In this document: positions 1-7,820 of the stretch, in pieces
Numbering within the stretch: position 1 is the first letter of the stretch
How the letters are laid out: each line of letters begins with the position of its first letter
Assembly (NCBI GenBank): GCA_947259275.1
Contig: CAMYMH010000032.1
Location: forward strand, 1-46,519
Source: an uncultured Acidimicrobiaceae bacterium
Lineage (GTDB): Bacteria; Actinomycetota; Acidimicrobiia; Spongiisociales; SHLN01
Direction of reading: 5' to 3'
DNA length: 46,519 nt
Program-made: the position numbers and the translations under genes
Notes under the pieces: model-generated
What the model was told of the DNA's origin: nothing
Seen by the model: the letters and a program-made list of their open reading frames with translations, nothing else
The model's database searches: none

Positions 1-1
1 T

Positions 2-1333
2 CCCCACGCCGTTACCAGTGTGTCCAATGGGGACTCCTTTGGCTATGACGGCAACGGGAACATGACCACCCGCAACGTCGCCGGGGTCACCCAGACCCTG
101 GATTATGACGAGGATCGCCGTCTCAGCTCAGTCTCGGACACCTCGGGGACCACGTCGTTCTTGTATGACGCGGATGGGAACCGGGTCCTAAGAACCACAC
201 CTGCTGGGAGCACGGTGTATGTGGGTGGCGTCTACGAATTCGAGACAGCCGGTGCCAACACGACCGAAACGTCCTATTACAGCTTGGGTGGGCGCACCGT
301 GGCGGTCCGTCACGACGCTGCGTTGACCTACTTGGCTCAGGACCACTTGGGGTCCACCTCGATAAGTCGCAACGCGGCCACTGGGGCAGTGGAGGTGTCC
401 AGGTATTTGCCGTACGGGGACCCCCGAGGAGGATCCACGCCATCGGCGACCGATCACACCTACACCGGGCAGATAGCGGATGCGTCCACGGACCTCATGT
501 TCTACCAGGCCCGCTACTACGACCCAGGAATCGGCCGATTCATCAGCCCCGACACCATCGTGCCCAATGCAGCGAATCCACAAGACCTCAACAGGTACGC
601 CTACGTGCGCAACAACCCGGTCAACTATGTGGATCCGACGGGACGCAACCGAACGGCGCTCGAATACGATACTCAGGGCTACAACGGAGGGAGTGCTGAA
701 GAGACGAATCAGAGCGCCATATTCGTGAGCTTTTCGGTCGCCGCCTACCAGATTTCGAAGCTGAAGGACGTCACGGTCCTGGGATACAGTCCGATGACCC
801 TCTCTACGGGCCAGAGGCTTTCTTACATCGTGTATCTGCGGATGGCAAACGGCGAAGTGCTCGGTCTGGACTACGGCCCCGTCACGCGGAATGGCAGCTA
901 CCTACTTCATTGGAATACCACTCCCCGAAAGAGCACGGTGCTGGGGAAATCCAATCACCAATTGCTTTCCTCGAAAACAGTTGGAGCTCGCAACTTCCGG
1001 ACGATCTTGAGATGGGGCGGCAAGTCGTTCATGGTCGCCGGAGCCATTGCAGACATCGTTGATGTGTGGCAATCAGAAGATCGGTTGCGTGAGGCAGCAG
1101 GCAAAGCGGCCGGTTGGACGGCTGCTTACTATGGCGCTTCAGCGGGCTGCGGGCTTGGAGGTGGCGCAGGTTTGGCTATTGGGGGACCGGGAGGAGCTTT
1201 CATAGGATGTGGAGTCACTGGTTTGATTGGGGGGATAGGCGCGTATTTCGGAGGAGAGAGCCTCGCCAAGACGATCTATGACCTCGTGGTCGAACGAGAG
1301 CTTGACCTCGTGATCGCACCATTCGAGAACTGA
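2..1333 (+). CDS. RHS/YD-repeat polymorphic toxin, C-terminal part (5' end outside window)
   Basis: The frame is open from base 2, so the first in-frame GTG at 20 is internal and the gene enters from the left. Visible in order are YD-type repeats (YDGNGN, YDEDRRL, YDADGNR), the RHS core ending in ARYYDPGIGRF, NRYAYVRNNPV and NYVDPTG, and then a variable tail of about 220 residues. RHS shells are known to encapsulate and deliver the tail after the DPTG region. Here the tail ends in a glycine-rich, zipper-like stretch (window residues about 370-420: GCGLGGGAG, GGIGAYFGGES) that resembles membrane-inserting segments of some toxins. No catalytic motif is recognisable, so the toxic activity is unknown. 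The next gene starts 10 bases after the stop and is the likely immunity gene. A copy of the last residues, LVVERELD, recurs near 4.6 kb. Confidence 0.88.
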   Translation, partial: PHAVTSVSNGDSFGYDGNGNMTTRNVAGVTQTLDYDEDRRLSSVSDTSGTTSFLYDADGNRVLRTTPAGSTVYVGGVYEFETAGANTTETSYYSLGGRTVAVRHDAALTYLAQDHLGSTSISRNAATGAVEVSRYLPYGDPRGGSTPSATDHTYTGQIADASTDLMFYQARYYDPGIGRFISPDTIVPNAANPQDLNRYAYVRNNPVNYVDPTGRNRTALEYDTQGYNGGSAEETNQSAIFVSFSVAAYQISKLKDVTVLGYSPMTLSTGQRLSYIVYLRMANGEVLGLDYGPVTRNGSYLLHWNTTPRKSTVLGKSNHQLLSSKTVGARNFRTILRWGGKSFMVAGAIADIVDVWQSEDRLREAAGKAAGWTAAYYGASAGCGLGGGAGLAIGGPGGAFIGCGVTGLIGGIGAYFGGESLAKTIYDLVVERELDLVIAPFEN

Positions 1334-1343
1334 GGGATTGAGC

Positions 1344-2021
1344 ATGTCGAATCACCTGCCGATTACGAATTCTGCTCCGATCGAGGCAACTTCGCCTGAC
1401 TACTACAGGGAGCACGCCGTGTGGTGGGTGGAACACCGGGACCTGGGTTCCGCACTCCTCGTGGGATATCAGGATGTCACTCTGGCCTCCGACGAGGAAC
1501 GTGGACCCTATCCCGCGACAGACGTCGATCAGTTGCGAGTCGACGCGCTTCGAGCACTGGTTGATTCCGATTGGTGGATGGCGATTCGGCGCGGGAAGGC
1601 CAACTATCCGCTGCGCGGGGACGTCTACGAGTTTGTGGGGCTCGGGACTGATTGGGCCGGGGCGTACCGCACTCAGGTGTTGGACTTTGAGAAGACCTCT
1701 CAGGGCACTTTGCCCGACGGAGTCTTCTTGTACGTGGCGCCCCAAGAACCCTCTCATGAGGTGCTCGACAGAGCAACCCGCTCCTTGAAGGCGTTCAGTG
1801 GCGTGATGTTTCCGTTGAAGCGGCGTCCAGTTCCTCCCCCGACCTTGTCCGATCTGGCCGACGGCGCTCTCCGAGACCTCCCGATTCTGGGAATGGACCT
1901 AGAGGGCGACGTCGTCCTGCTGATGAAGGATCTTGACTGGGCCACAGTGAAGGCACGATTGGATGTGGTTGCTCGAGAGCACGGACTTGTCCTTCCGCCG
2001 CACGATAGGATTGTCTGCTGA
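1344..2021 (+). CDS. putative immunity protein for the RHS toxin tail
   Basis: This 225-residue soluble protein has no signal peptide and no membrane segment. I do not recognise a named family. It follows the RHS gene directly, and ATG 1344 has a GAGGGA sequence about 8 bases upstream. A TTG at 1338 is possible but less well placed. A truncated relative at 4644 keeps YYxEHAVWxVExRDxGSALLVG and also follows a copy of the same toxin tail, so the toxin tail and this gene travel together as a pair. That linkage is the main argument for an immunity role, which remains an inference. Acidic and hydrophobic residues are spread through the protein, and it ends PPHDRIVC. Confidence 0.6.
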   Translation: MSNHLPITNSAPIEATSPDYYREHAVWWVEHRDLGSALLVGYQDVTLASDEERGPYPATDVDQLRVDALRALVDSDWWMAIRRGKANYPLRGDVYEFVGLGTDWAGAYRTQVLDFEKTSQGTLPDGVFLYVAPQEPSHEVLDRATRSLKAFSGVMFPLKRRPVPPPTLSDLADGALRDLPILGMDLEGDVVLLMKDLDWATVKARLDVVAREHGLVLPPHDRIVC

Positions 2022-2264
2022 CACAGCAGCTCCATTCCAGTCGTTCGACTGGACCCCAATCAGCTGGAGACTGGAGATATCCATCTGGGACCTTGCATTC
2101 TTCAGCGAGGAACCTCCACTATGGGCGCCTCCTCGTAGCGTGCGCCCGGGCGAGCGGCGGCGCGCCAGACCTCTCCGATCCGCCTCCATTCGTTTGGCAC
2201 AGGTTTGACATGACGACGGTCGGAGCCACAAGCGCGGAGGAACCTGGGCCGAAAGCCCAGGTTC

Positions 2265-2429
2265 GTGACGATAGTTGACTCCTCGCTGAGATGGGATGTG
2301 CAATGGTCCGATGTGCAGGTAGACGGCGTCTTCGCTCAGATCTACGTGCTCTATTCGGCCATCGTGATGGGCTGCCGTCAGCGCGGCTGGGTGGCAACCA
2401 ACCTGGTGGTGAGGTATCCCCGTGGATAG
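2265..2429 (+). CDS. small ORF of 54 residues, possible immunity or toxin-tail fragment
   Basis: The frame reads VTIVDSSLRWDV, QVDGVFAQIYVLYSAIVMG and ends in LVVRYPRG. It is open from 2214, with GTG 2265 as the best start. The composition looks like real protein with alternating hydrophobic residues, and the stop lies inside the start of the next small ORF (8-base overlap), which suggests translational coupling. No family is recognised. It may be the end of a longer gene whose 5' part is lost in 2022-2264, where I see no convincing gene. Confidence 0.4.
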   Translation: MTIVDSSLRWDVQWSDVQVDGVFAQIYVLYSAIVMGCRQRGWVATNLVVRYPRG

Positions 2430-2631
2430 CAGCAAGCCGTGGTCAGTTGCACATGGAGACCCGAGAATCGAAATCCGCTTCGCTGGGCCCCCCAGCGAAG
2501 TCACATACGGCCTCAGCTTTCAGACAGAACACATCCTTCTCGGCCCGAACGCCGTCCGCGCCCTTGGCCGTGCATTAGGGCACGTGCTCGAAAGGGCCGG
2601 AGATGGATCAGCCATCATCTACGTTAGATAA
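2422..2631 (+). CDS. small hypothetical protein of 69 residues
   Basis: GTG 2422 is preceded by GGTGAGG at a suitable distance and overlaps the preceding ORF by 8 bases. The product is soluble, with a probable beta segment (RIEIRFAGP) and a helical segment (NAVRALGRALGHVLERAG). No family is recognised. Its place between toxin-related fragments suggests a small immunity-type gene, but nothing in the sequence proves that. Confidence 0.45.
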   Translation: MDSSKPWSVAHGDPRIEIRFAGPPSEVTYGLSFQTEHILLGPNAVRALGRALGHVLERAGDGSAIIYVR

Positions 2632-2670
2632 GGCCCGAGTAAGGCAAGTCTTTCCCATCGGAACTCGGGT

Positions 2671-2958
2671 GTGATGGGTGGGTCTGTACCGGAATCGCTG
2701 GGAGGGGTTGGACGGCTTCGGGTTCTACCAGCTACACCCGGGCACAGCTCGACTCGCTCGCTGGCCGCTGATGCGGCGTACATCTATCTCGTGGCCGAGA
2801 TTCCACCGGGTGGAGTTGCCGAGAGCCGCGTCCCCGATGTTCGATTTCGAAACGCCCATATTGCCTTCGACTTAGATGCGGAGCATCGCCTGATCGAGGC
2901 ACCGACATGGCTTGGAACGCCGTTACCGATCCCATGCAGAACATCGAGGATCTCGTGA
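2671..2958 (+). CDS. small DUF2283-like protein, possibly decayed
   Basis: Residues about 33-75 read LAADAAYIYLV, then FDLDAEHRLI. This matches the layout of the small DUF2283 family (D-AYI-L, then D-D--G-L-G-E). The N-terminal 30 residues, rich in Gly, Ser and Pro, do not look conserved, and the usual GIE-L motif after the second half is changed to IEAPTWL. The 3' end overlaps the next ORF by 52 bases, which suggests that the end has been rearranged. DUF2283 proteins are sometimes found near toxin genes; the function is unknown. Confidence 0.4.
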   Translation: MMGGSVPESLGGVGRLRVLPATPGHSSTRSLAADAAYIYLVAEIPPGGVAESRVPDVRFRNAHIAFDLDAEHRLIEAPTWLGTPLPIPCRTSRIS

Positions 2959-3362
2959 CGGGTACGTTCTTCATCGAACAAGCGGCGGGTTTCTACGGCA
3001 CGATCGTGGCCGGCGGCGACACCGACCTGACGGATTGCCCCAGCATGGGCACCTGTGTCACAGTGAACGAGGTCCCCAAGAAGGCCATCGTCCTTGGTCA
3101 CACGTTGCTCATCGACCAACCGCTGTCTCTAGAGCGGGCGGTGCACGAACAGCAACACATCATTGACATCGAGGTCCTGGGCGGCATACCGTTCTACGCT
3201 CGTTACGGAGCTGAGTCTTTGCTGCGATGGGCATTGGACGACGACCCGTACAAGGACAACAGTGCAGAGGTCCGGGCAGACGAAGCAGGAGTCTCGTGGT
3301 TGAACTCGCTGAGAGTCACACGGTGGCCCCTCAACTCGAAGGACCCAATAGCATTCCATTGA
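2907..3362 (+). CDS. HExxH metallopeptidase-like protein, probable displaced RHS toxin tip
   Basis: This 151-residue protein carries HEQQH (residues about 91-95) in the context LERAVHEQQHIIDIEVLGG, followed by PFYARYG and then AEVRADEAG. That arrangement (lG--V, HExxH, lGg--Y, then an acidic residue in NPxE-like context) is common at the C-termini of RHS-family proteins. The motif is compatible with a zinc site formed by two His and a downstream Glu. There is no RHS core in front of it, so it is either an orphan tip that can be joined to the RHS gene or a remnant. The next gene begins 1 base after its stop and encodes a small membrane protein that could be its partner. Confidence 0.55.
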   Translation: MAWNAVTDPMQNIEDLVTGTFFIEQAAGFYGTIVAGGDTDLTDCPSMGTCVTVNEVPKKAIVLGHTLLIDQPLSLERAVHEQQHIIDIEVLGGIPFYARYGAESLLRWALDDDPYKDNSAEVRADEAGVSWLNSLRVTRWPLNSKDPIAFH

Positions 3363-3363
3363 A

Positions 3364-3589
3364 TTGATTGCAGTGAACCTTGTCATAGGCCTCGTATCCA
3401 TAGTGCTAGTCGTTGGGTTGATTTGGCTTGGTCTTCGGTGGCTCAAGAATCCAGACGAGGCGACGCGCTTCATGGGGCCCGTTGGTTCCGAAGGGCTATC
3501 GCCAGTTCTCCGCCCGTGTAGTTCCAATCGGCTTCATCATTGTCGCGATTCTCGTAATAATTGCCGTTCTGAGCGGTGGCGGTGACTAA
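3364..3589 (+). pseudogene. small two-TM membrane protein with an apparent frameshift
   Basis: In the first frame, TTG 3364 starts AVNLVIGLVSIVLVVGLIW (a clear TM helix) followed by LRWLKNPDEATRFMGP. In the +1 frame the sequence continues PLVPKGYRQFSARV and a second TM helix (GFIIVAILVIIAVL) ending GGGD and a TAA at 3587. Removing one G from the GGGGCCC run near 3474-3480 restores a single reading frame of about 75 residues. The break is therefore either a sequencing error or a recent inactivation. Two-TM proteins of this size beside toxin genes are often immunity proteins; that role is inferred from position only. Confidence 0.55.
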
Positions 3590-3670
3590 CTCGGGCTGTG
3601 ATCGCGATTCCCATCAACGACGAACTAGCGTGGCTCGCACAGGGATGGGGCAATAGCACGCGCGGATCGG

Positions 3671-3802
3671 GTGGGAGATTTGGGCCCGGTTGGAGTTGGC
3701 AGATTAACTAGCGAAGGCTGTGAGATAGAGCTCGTTTCGTCCGAATTGACACCGCTCCGTGATGGTGACAGCGTGATGCTGTTCCTTGTGGAGCAGAATT
3801 GA
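3671..3802 (+). CDS. possible small ORF of 43 residues, unrecognised
   Basis: The frame reads VGDLGPVGVGRLTSEGCEI, LVSSELTPLRDGDSVMLFLV and ends EQN. The second half looks like a genuine beta-rich protein segment. The frame is open from 3629, but a start codon with a ribosome site is not obvious; GTG 3671 is the best guess. It overlaps the next toxin-tail frame. It may be the remnant of an immunity gene. Confidence 0.25.
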   Translation: MGDLGPVGVGRLTSEGCEIELVSSELTPLRDGDSVMLFLVEQN

Positions 3803-3894
3803 AGAAGTTCGACATCTATAGAGATGGACCTCGGCTGTGGTTGCAGGAGAAGAGCACGGGCAACCTGATCCCGACCTACATGGAGCTTCCTTGA
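3766..3894 (+). pseudogene. C-terminal remnant of a second polymorphic toxin
   Basis: The open frame ends with KKFDIYRDGPRLWLQEKSTG and PTYMELP, a layout seen at the extreme C-terminus of many bacterial polymorphic toxin proteins. There is no start and no upstream toxin body; the frame is closed by stops at 3757 and 3763. Its TGA overlaps the ATG of the next gene by one base (TGATG), the tight arrangement expected of a toxin followed by its immunity gene. This is read as a displaced, truncated toxin tip. The family is not identified. Confidence 0.45.
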
Positions 3895-4343
3895 TGGAGC
3901 AGCCTGCTGATAGGTCAAAGCGGCTCGTCGAGTTCGTGGTGACGAGTCCGCATCTCAGTGGCCCGCAGTTGAGAGACCGAATTGGGTTGGAAGGAGATCA
4001 CGTCGAGACCGCCGGTGAGCCTTTCATGGTCGGGAATCATTTGCGAGAACGTGTCGACAATGCTTGGGTTGTTCAGTCATCTGAGATCTCTAATGAGGCG
4101 GCGTCTCATATATCGCCTTTGGCACCAATCGATGAGCATCTCGATTGGGTGTTTGGAGTCATTGGACCTGTCCTTGAGCCTCTTCGGGCGTTACAGGCCG
4201 AGAATGCCCGGTTTGTTCTCCGCGTTGTCCAGTACCTGGATAGGAGTGAGTTCCAAGGGCACGGCCTCGGTTTCAGCCAGGAATGGACTAAATTGCTCGG
4301 CGAGTTGGGGGCGATAATCGACATCGATCAGTACGTTGAGTGA
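3894..4343 (+). CDS. DUF4279-like protein, putative immunity protein
   Basis: This protein has 149 residues from ATG 3894, which overlaps the preceding toxin-tail stop by one base. An upstream in-frame start at 3837 is possible but would lie inside the toxin tail. Features fit DUF4279: an N-terminal strand (RLVEFVVTSPHLSG) with a Leu-rich turn (RDRIGL), a Trp after a variable loop (NAWVVQSS), the central DEHLDWVF helix, and the ending LLGELGAIIDIDQY. DUF4279 genes are frequently neighbours of toxin genes and are considered immunity-like. No signal peptide or TM segment is seen. The gene appears intact. Confidence 0.6.
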   Translation: MEQPADRSKRLVEFVVTSPHLSGPQLRDRIGLEGDHVETAGEPFMVGNHLRERVDNAWVVQSSEISNEAASHISPLAPIDEHLDWVFGVIGPVLEPLRALQAENARFVLRVVQYLDRSEFQGHGLGFSQEWTKLLGELGAIIDIDQYVE

Positions 4344-4520
4344 GCCGGCCAGACCGGACAGCCCCAAGCAGGCTGAGCCCCAATAGGCGAACCAGGAATC
4401 CAGCCGGAGTCCACGCGGCTGTGGAGGATGGCCGGATTTAGCTAGAGGCTGAAACCAACCCGAGCCAGAACCTGAACTTCTGGATATCGATGAGATCGCG
4501 TCGATCAAGATTGGGAGTAG

Positions 4521-4634
4521 ATCTCCGTGGCTGATGCCAAGGAGTCGGCTTTGCACTGGTCACGGACTAAGAACCCCGAAGGACTCGTGGTCGAGCGGGA
4601 ACTCGATGTTGTAATCGTCCCCTTCGAGGATTGA
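4521..4634 (+). pseudogene. remnant of a second copy of the RHS toxin tail
   Basis: The frame is open from 4521 and ends in EGLVVERELDVVIVPFED. Compare DLVVERELDLVIAPFEN at the end of the RHS protein. Only the last 16-17 residues match; the glycine-rich segment is missing. The truncated immunity copy begins 10 bases later, the same spacing as in the intact pair. This is a displaced or duplicated tip reduced to its end. Confidence 0.6.
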
Positions 4635-4643
4635 GAGGGTCCC

Positions 4644-4835
4644 ATGGCACGTTTCCGAATCAAACCCACATCGGTGCCGATCGTGGCGACTCCGGTCGCG
4701 TACTACCAAGAGCATGCCGTGTGGCAGGTTGAGTACCGGGACTTCGGCTCCGCTCTCCTGGTTGGGTTTGTCGACCGCACGCTCGCCTCGGACGAGGAGC
4801 ACGGTGTCTACCCAGCGACGAACACCGGCGTGTAG
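4644..4835 (+). pseudogene. truncated second copy of the RHS immunity gene
   Basis: The 63-residue frame starts at ATG 4644 after AGAGGG. Residues 18-60 align with the intact copy without gaps (YYQEHAVWQVEYRD against YYREHAVWWVEHRD, then SALLVG, TLASDEE, YPAT). After YPATN the similarity stops and a TAG follows, so about 160 residues are lost. The sequences differ enough (for example VD-R against QD-V) to indicate an old paralogue, not a recent copy. Confidence 0.7.
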
Positions 4836-4921
4836 GTGTCTGGCCGCCACCTCTTGACTGTCTTGATTGCCGCCCTCGTGATGGGGCCTGCACAAGCCAA
4901 TCGTCGAAGTTCTGCACACTC

Positions 4922-5155
4922 GTGGGAGCGGTCCCGTCAATAAGGGTTGACGCGTGGGCGGTTGCCAGCGGGCATGACCCAGCAGACGTGTTGATCTGCG
5001 TTGAAGACGAGTGCCGGTCCCTCGCACAAGCAGACCCGCGCGGTTGGGTGGGATTCCTCGACGAGGATCGTAGGACCCGCCGGAACGTCGAGATCCGGAC
5101 CGTCGACGGCATCATCGGTACGGCACGTAGGAGTGCACCGAGTGCATGTCCCTAA
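4922..5155 (+). CDS. possible hypothetical protein of 77 residues
   Basis: The GTG-started frame reads DPADVLICVEDECRSLAQ, then WVGFLDED and VRTVDGIIG-like sequence. Composition is plausible but no family is recognised and no good ribosome site precedes it. Its end overlaps the stop of the convergent minus-strand gene by 4 bases. It could also be the 3' part of a lost gene. Confidence 0.25.
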   Translation: MGAVPSIRVDAWAVASGHDPADVLICVEDECRSLAQADPRGWVGFLDEDRRTRRNVEIRTVDGIIGTARRSAPSACP

Positions 5156-5445
5156 CCCGAGCCAGCATCCTCGGGTGCCTCCTCGACGCGATAGCGCTTC
5201 GCTGCGCTTCGGATGGCCTCCTCTTCCGAGCGGCCGCTGCCGTAGTGACGGGCGACCCGGCCGAGGGCGACCCAGTGTGTGCTGGTGTCCGTCTCGATGG
5301 CGCGCCGCACCGATCGGGGGAGACGCCGCATCTGCTCACCGGATGGTGGTTTGGGAGGGGATGCGTGGACCGTGAGCGGCAAGCCCTTGGTCTCGAAATA
5401 CGCCCTGATCGCAGCGATTGGTCGGTGTTCCAGCAACCGGTTCAT
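5152..5445 (-). CDS. small conserved-looking hypothetical protein of 97 residues
   Basis: The proposed start is ATG 5445. The N-terminal part is MNRLLEHRPIAAIRAYFE followed by KGLPLTVHASPP. The C-terminal half reads HWVALGRVARHYGSG, then EEEAIRSAAKRYRVEE. The RYGSG and EEEAI-SA--RY-VE pattern is one I associate with small uncharacterised actinobacterial proteins. The frame also runs upstream into the IS110 remnant, so the true start is uncertain and no strong ribosome site is visible. No catalytic residues, signal peptide or TM segment. Confidence 0.55.
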   Translation of the reverse strand: MNRLLEHRPIAAIRAYFETKGLPLTVHASPPKPPSGEQMRRLPRSVRRAIETDTSTHWVALGRVARHYGSGRSEEEAIRSAAKRYRVEEAPEDAGSG

Positions 5446-5595
5446 GATCAAAATGTTATAGCCGCCCAAAAGTGGGCCGGCGATTCCGGCCCGGGGGTGG
5501 TTTGGTTTGTCAGCGTGATTCGGGTGGGTCTCCTGTGGTGGCGGACACGACGGGTCCTGCTCCGTGCCCGTGAGTGGGCGGGAGGCGAACCGGGT

Positions 5596-6215
5596 TCGGT
5601 TGCCTGGGCATCCCTTCGCCACGCACCACAAGCGGATCTCATGGTCCCGGAGTCCGTAGAACACCAGGGTGAGGAGCCTGCGGGCGGCAGCCACCCGGGC
5701 GATGTTGCGGCCCCTCCGATCGGCGATCCGCTGGTAACTATCCCGGATGGGTGCGCCACCGTGATAGCGGGAAACCGCCTCAACCGCTGACCAGCGCACC
5801 AAAGTGGATCCTTGCTTGGTATCCCACCCCGGTAGGTCCTATTGTCGGACTCGCGCAGCCGCGGAGTAATCCCCGCCCAGGAACACAACCGCCGAGAGTT
5901 AGGGAACCGGGTCACGTCACCAATCTCAGCCACGAACACCGCGACGTGGACCCAACCCACCCCGTTTAGCTGTTGAATCACCCGATACCCGGAGTCGCCT
6001 CCTAGCCTGCGATGAATGATGGCTTCGAGCTGTCGGATCTCACCGTCGAGGACCCCGATCAGATCCCGCAGCGACTCGAGGCGGATCCCCCGTAGGCCTC
6101 ACCCAGGTTGATTTCGTTCAGGTAGGCGAACCCGGCCGGACCCCACAGCTCCCGCAACTGCGGGATCACCCCTTCCTTGCCCAATACAAGGATGGGGCCG
6201 TAAGGCCCTATCGGC
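5596..6215 (-). pseudogene. decayed IS110-family transposase, copy 1
   Basis: The recognisable parts are the central helical region (YGIRLESLRDLIGVLDGEI), the Tnp_20-type block QQLNGVGWVHVAVFVAEIG, RLCSWAGITPRLRES, LVRWSAVEAVSRYHGG, and the C-terminal block SYQRIADRRGRN with ARRLLTLVFYGLRD. IS110 transposases carry an N-terminal RuvC-like DEDD domain; it is missing here, with similarity starting near 6215. Two frameshifts break the rest: two extra G in a five-G run near 6090, and a one-base loss near 5820 (GGIPSKDP where GGITKQGS is expected). It cannot be active. The 33 bases at 5596-5628 recur at the same place in copy 2. Confidence 0.8.
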
Positions 6216-6263
6216 ATTGTCCATGTTTCGATTTCCTACGTAATCCCAGAACCTAGGAATCTC

Positions 6264-7820
6264 ATGTGCTCCATCCGTCCCCGCTTCACCTTCCCGATCG
6301 TACTCGCCATCGCGGCAGCGGCCGCCCTGGTGGTGGCCTCCCACAATCCGGCGCAGGCCGCGGGTTCGACGACGATCACCGTTGAGAACATCGTCAGGGG
6401 AGCCACCGACCTGGGCCCCGGCGACTTTGGCGTTGCCGTCCACTGCCAGGAGTTGCCGAACGGGCCCCTCGTAGCGCCACAACTGGTGACAATCTATGCC
6501 GGGGAGACGGTCGTACTGCCCGATCGACCCGAGACAGTGGACTGGTTCTGTCGAGCCGAACAACCGGGCATCGACCCGCTCGAGGACGCCAACTGGATCG
6601 TGAGCGCTCAGGTTGTGCAACCGGGCAGCACCGAGCCACCTCCCACCTGCCGCTACCTGCATGCGCTCGACGGATTGCTCCAATGCGATATTCCGATCCA
6701 GCTCGGAGAAACTTGGGTTGCGACCTTCACGAACACCGGACCGTCACTGTCCTTCACGTATGCCGAATCGGTCACGGGCGTCAATCCGCCGACGCTCATC
6801 TCGAACGCGCACTGTCAGGAACACCTTCGGCCTGGTGTTCCGCAGCGGCCCGTGGCCGGCCGTTCCCTGGGGGCCCCCAAAACCGTTGGGCTGTCGCTCG
6901 CACCCGATGTCGACTACTGGGCCTGCACGGTCGTCGTATTCAACGAGGATGACATCATCAATGCCGGCTGGCTGGCGAGAATCGAAGTCTCAGGGTTCTC
7001 AGCTCCCCAGGTCGAGGCCTTCGGGTGCCGGCAGACATCGGTCTACCTGTGCGGCCCGATCAACGTGTACGAAGGGGATGCGGTAACCGCCACGGTGTCC
7101 CTCACCCTCGGCGATCAGCCCGACCTAGCCCACTTCGATCCGGACAGTGGGAAGTGGCACCTGCGCTACGGCGATGACTACCTTCCCAGCAGCTTCTATT
7201 TCGGAGTGCCCGGCGACACACCGCTGCTCGGAGACTGGAACTGCAACGGGCAGGACACCGTGGCCCTGTATCGCGAGAGCAGCGGCTACGTCTACTACCG
7301 CAACACGAATGACTTCGGAGTTGCCGATGACTCCTTTTACTTCGGGATCGCCGGGGACATCCCCATCGCCGGTGATTGGAACAACGATGGATGTGACAGC
7401 TTCGGCATCTATCGAAATGGCAAGGTCTTCTACAGCAACCAACTCTCAACCGGCAACGCCGACGTGGCCTACTGGTTTGGAGTTCCGGGCGACATCCCGT
7501 TTGCCGGCGACTTCGACGGTGATGGATGGGACACCGTAGGGCTATTCCGGCCCTCGACCGGATTTGTCTATTACACAGACGCGGTCCCGACCCACAACTC
7601 GGTTGCCCCAACCCGACACAGCTTCTTCTTCGGAATCGGAGGTGACCGGGTGCTGGCAGGCGATTGGGACCTCGACGGTGACGACAGCGTCGGCATTTAC
7701 CGTCCGTCCGATGGCCACTTCTACTTGACCAACGAGAACCTGCTGTCGGTTGCCGATCTGATAATCCCCTTCGGGGCACCTAACTGGATACCCACCACCG
7801 GGAACCTCTCGGTCTCGTAG
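6264..7820 (+). CDS. secreted protein with FYFG-type beta-propeller-like repeats
   Basis: This 518-residue protein starts with a clear signal peptide (RFTFPIVLAIAAAAALVVA, cleavage near QAAG). Residues about 35-285 form one or two beta-rich regions with paired cysteines. From about residue 291 to the end there are four to five repeats of about 50 residues with the core FYFGxxGDxPxxGDWxxDGxD and xxYRxxxGxxYY. This repeat is common in secreted proteins of actinobacteria and Chloroflexi and resembles FG-GAP/VCBS propeller blades with DxDGD-like calcium sites (DFDGDGWD, DLDGDD). Extracellular binding or structural role is inferred; no enzyme motif is seen. The gene stands alone, with AGGA about 11 bases before the ATG. 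Confidence 0.85.
   Translation: MCSIRPRFTFPIVLAIAAAAALVVASHNPAQAAGSTTITVENIVRGATDLGPGDFGVAVHCQELPNGPLVAPQLVTIYAGETVVLPDRPETVDWFCRAEQPGIDPLEDANWIVSAQVVQPGSTEPPPTCRYLHALDGLLQCDIPIQLGETWVATFTNTGPSLSFTYAESVTGVNPPTLISNAHCQEHLRPGVPQRPVAGRSLGAPKTVGLSLAPDVDYWACTVVVFNEDDIINAGWLARIEVSGFSAPQVEAFGCRQTSVYLCGPINVYEGDAVTATVSLTLGDQPDLAHFDPDSGKWHLRYGDDYLPSSFYFGVPGDTPLLGDWNCNGQDTVALYRESSGYVYYRNTNDFGVADDSFYFGIAGDIPIAGDWNNDGCDSFGIYRNGKVFYSNQLSTGNADVAYWFGVPGDIPFAGDFDGDGWDTVGLFRPSTGFVYYTDAVPTHNSVAPTRHSFFFGIGGDRVLAGDWDLDGDDSVGIYRPSDGHFYLTNENLLSVADLIIPFGAPNWIPTTGNLSVS

Noticed and set aside
5596..6215. Possible IS110 bridge RNA near the transposase remnants
   Set aside because: The bridge RNA of IS110 elements lies at the transposase's 5' flank, which is deleted with the RuvC domain in both copies.
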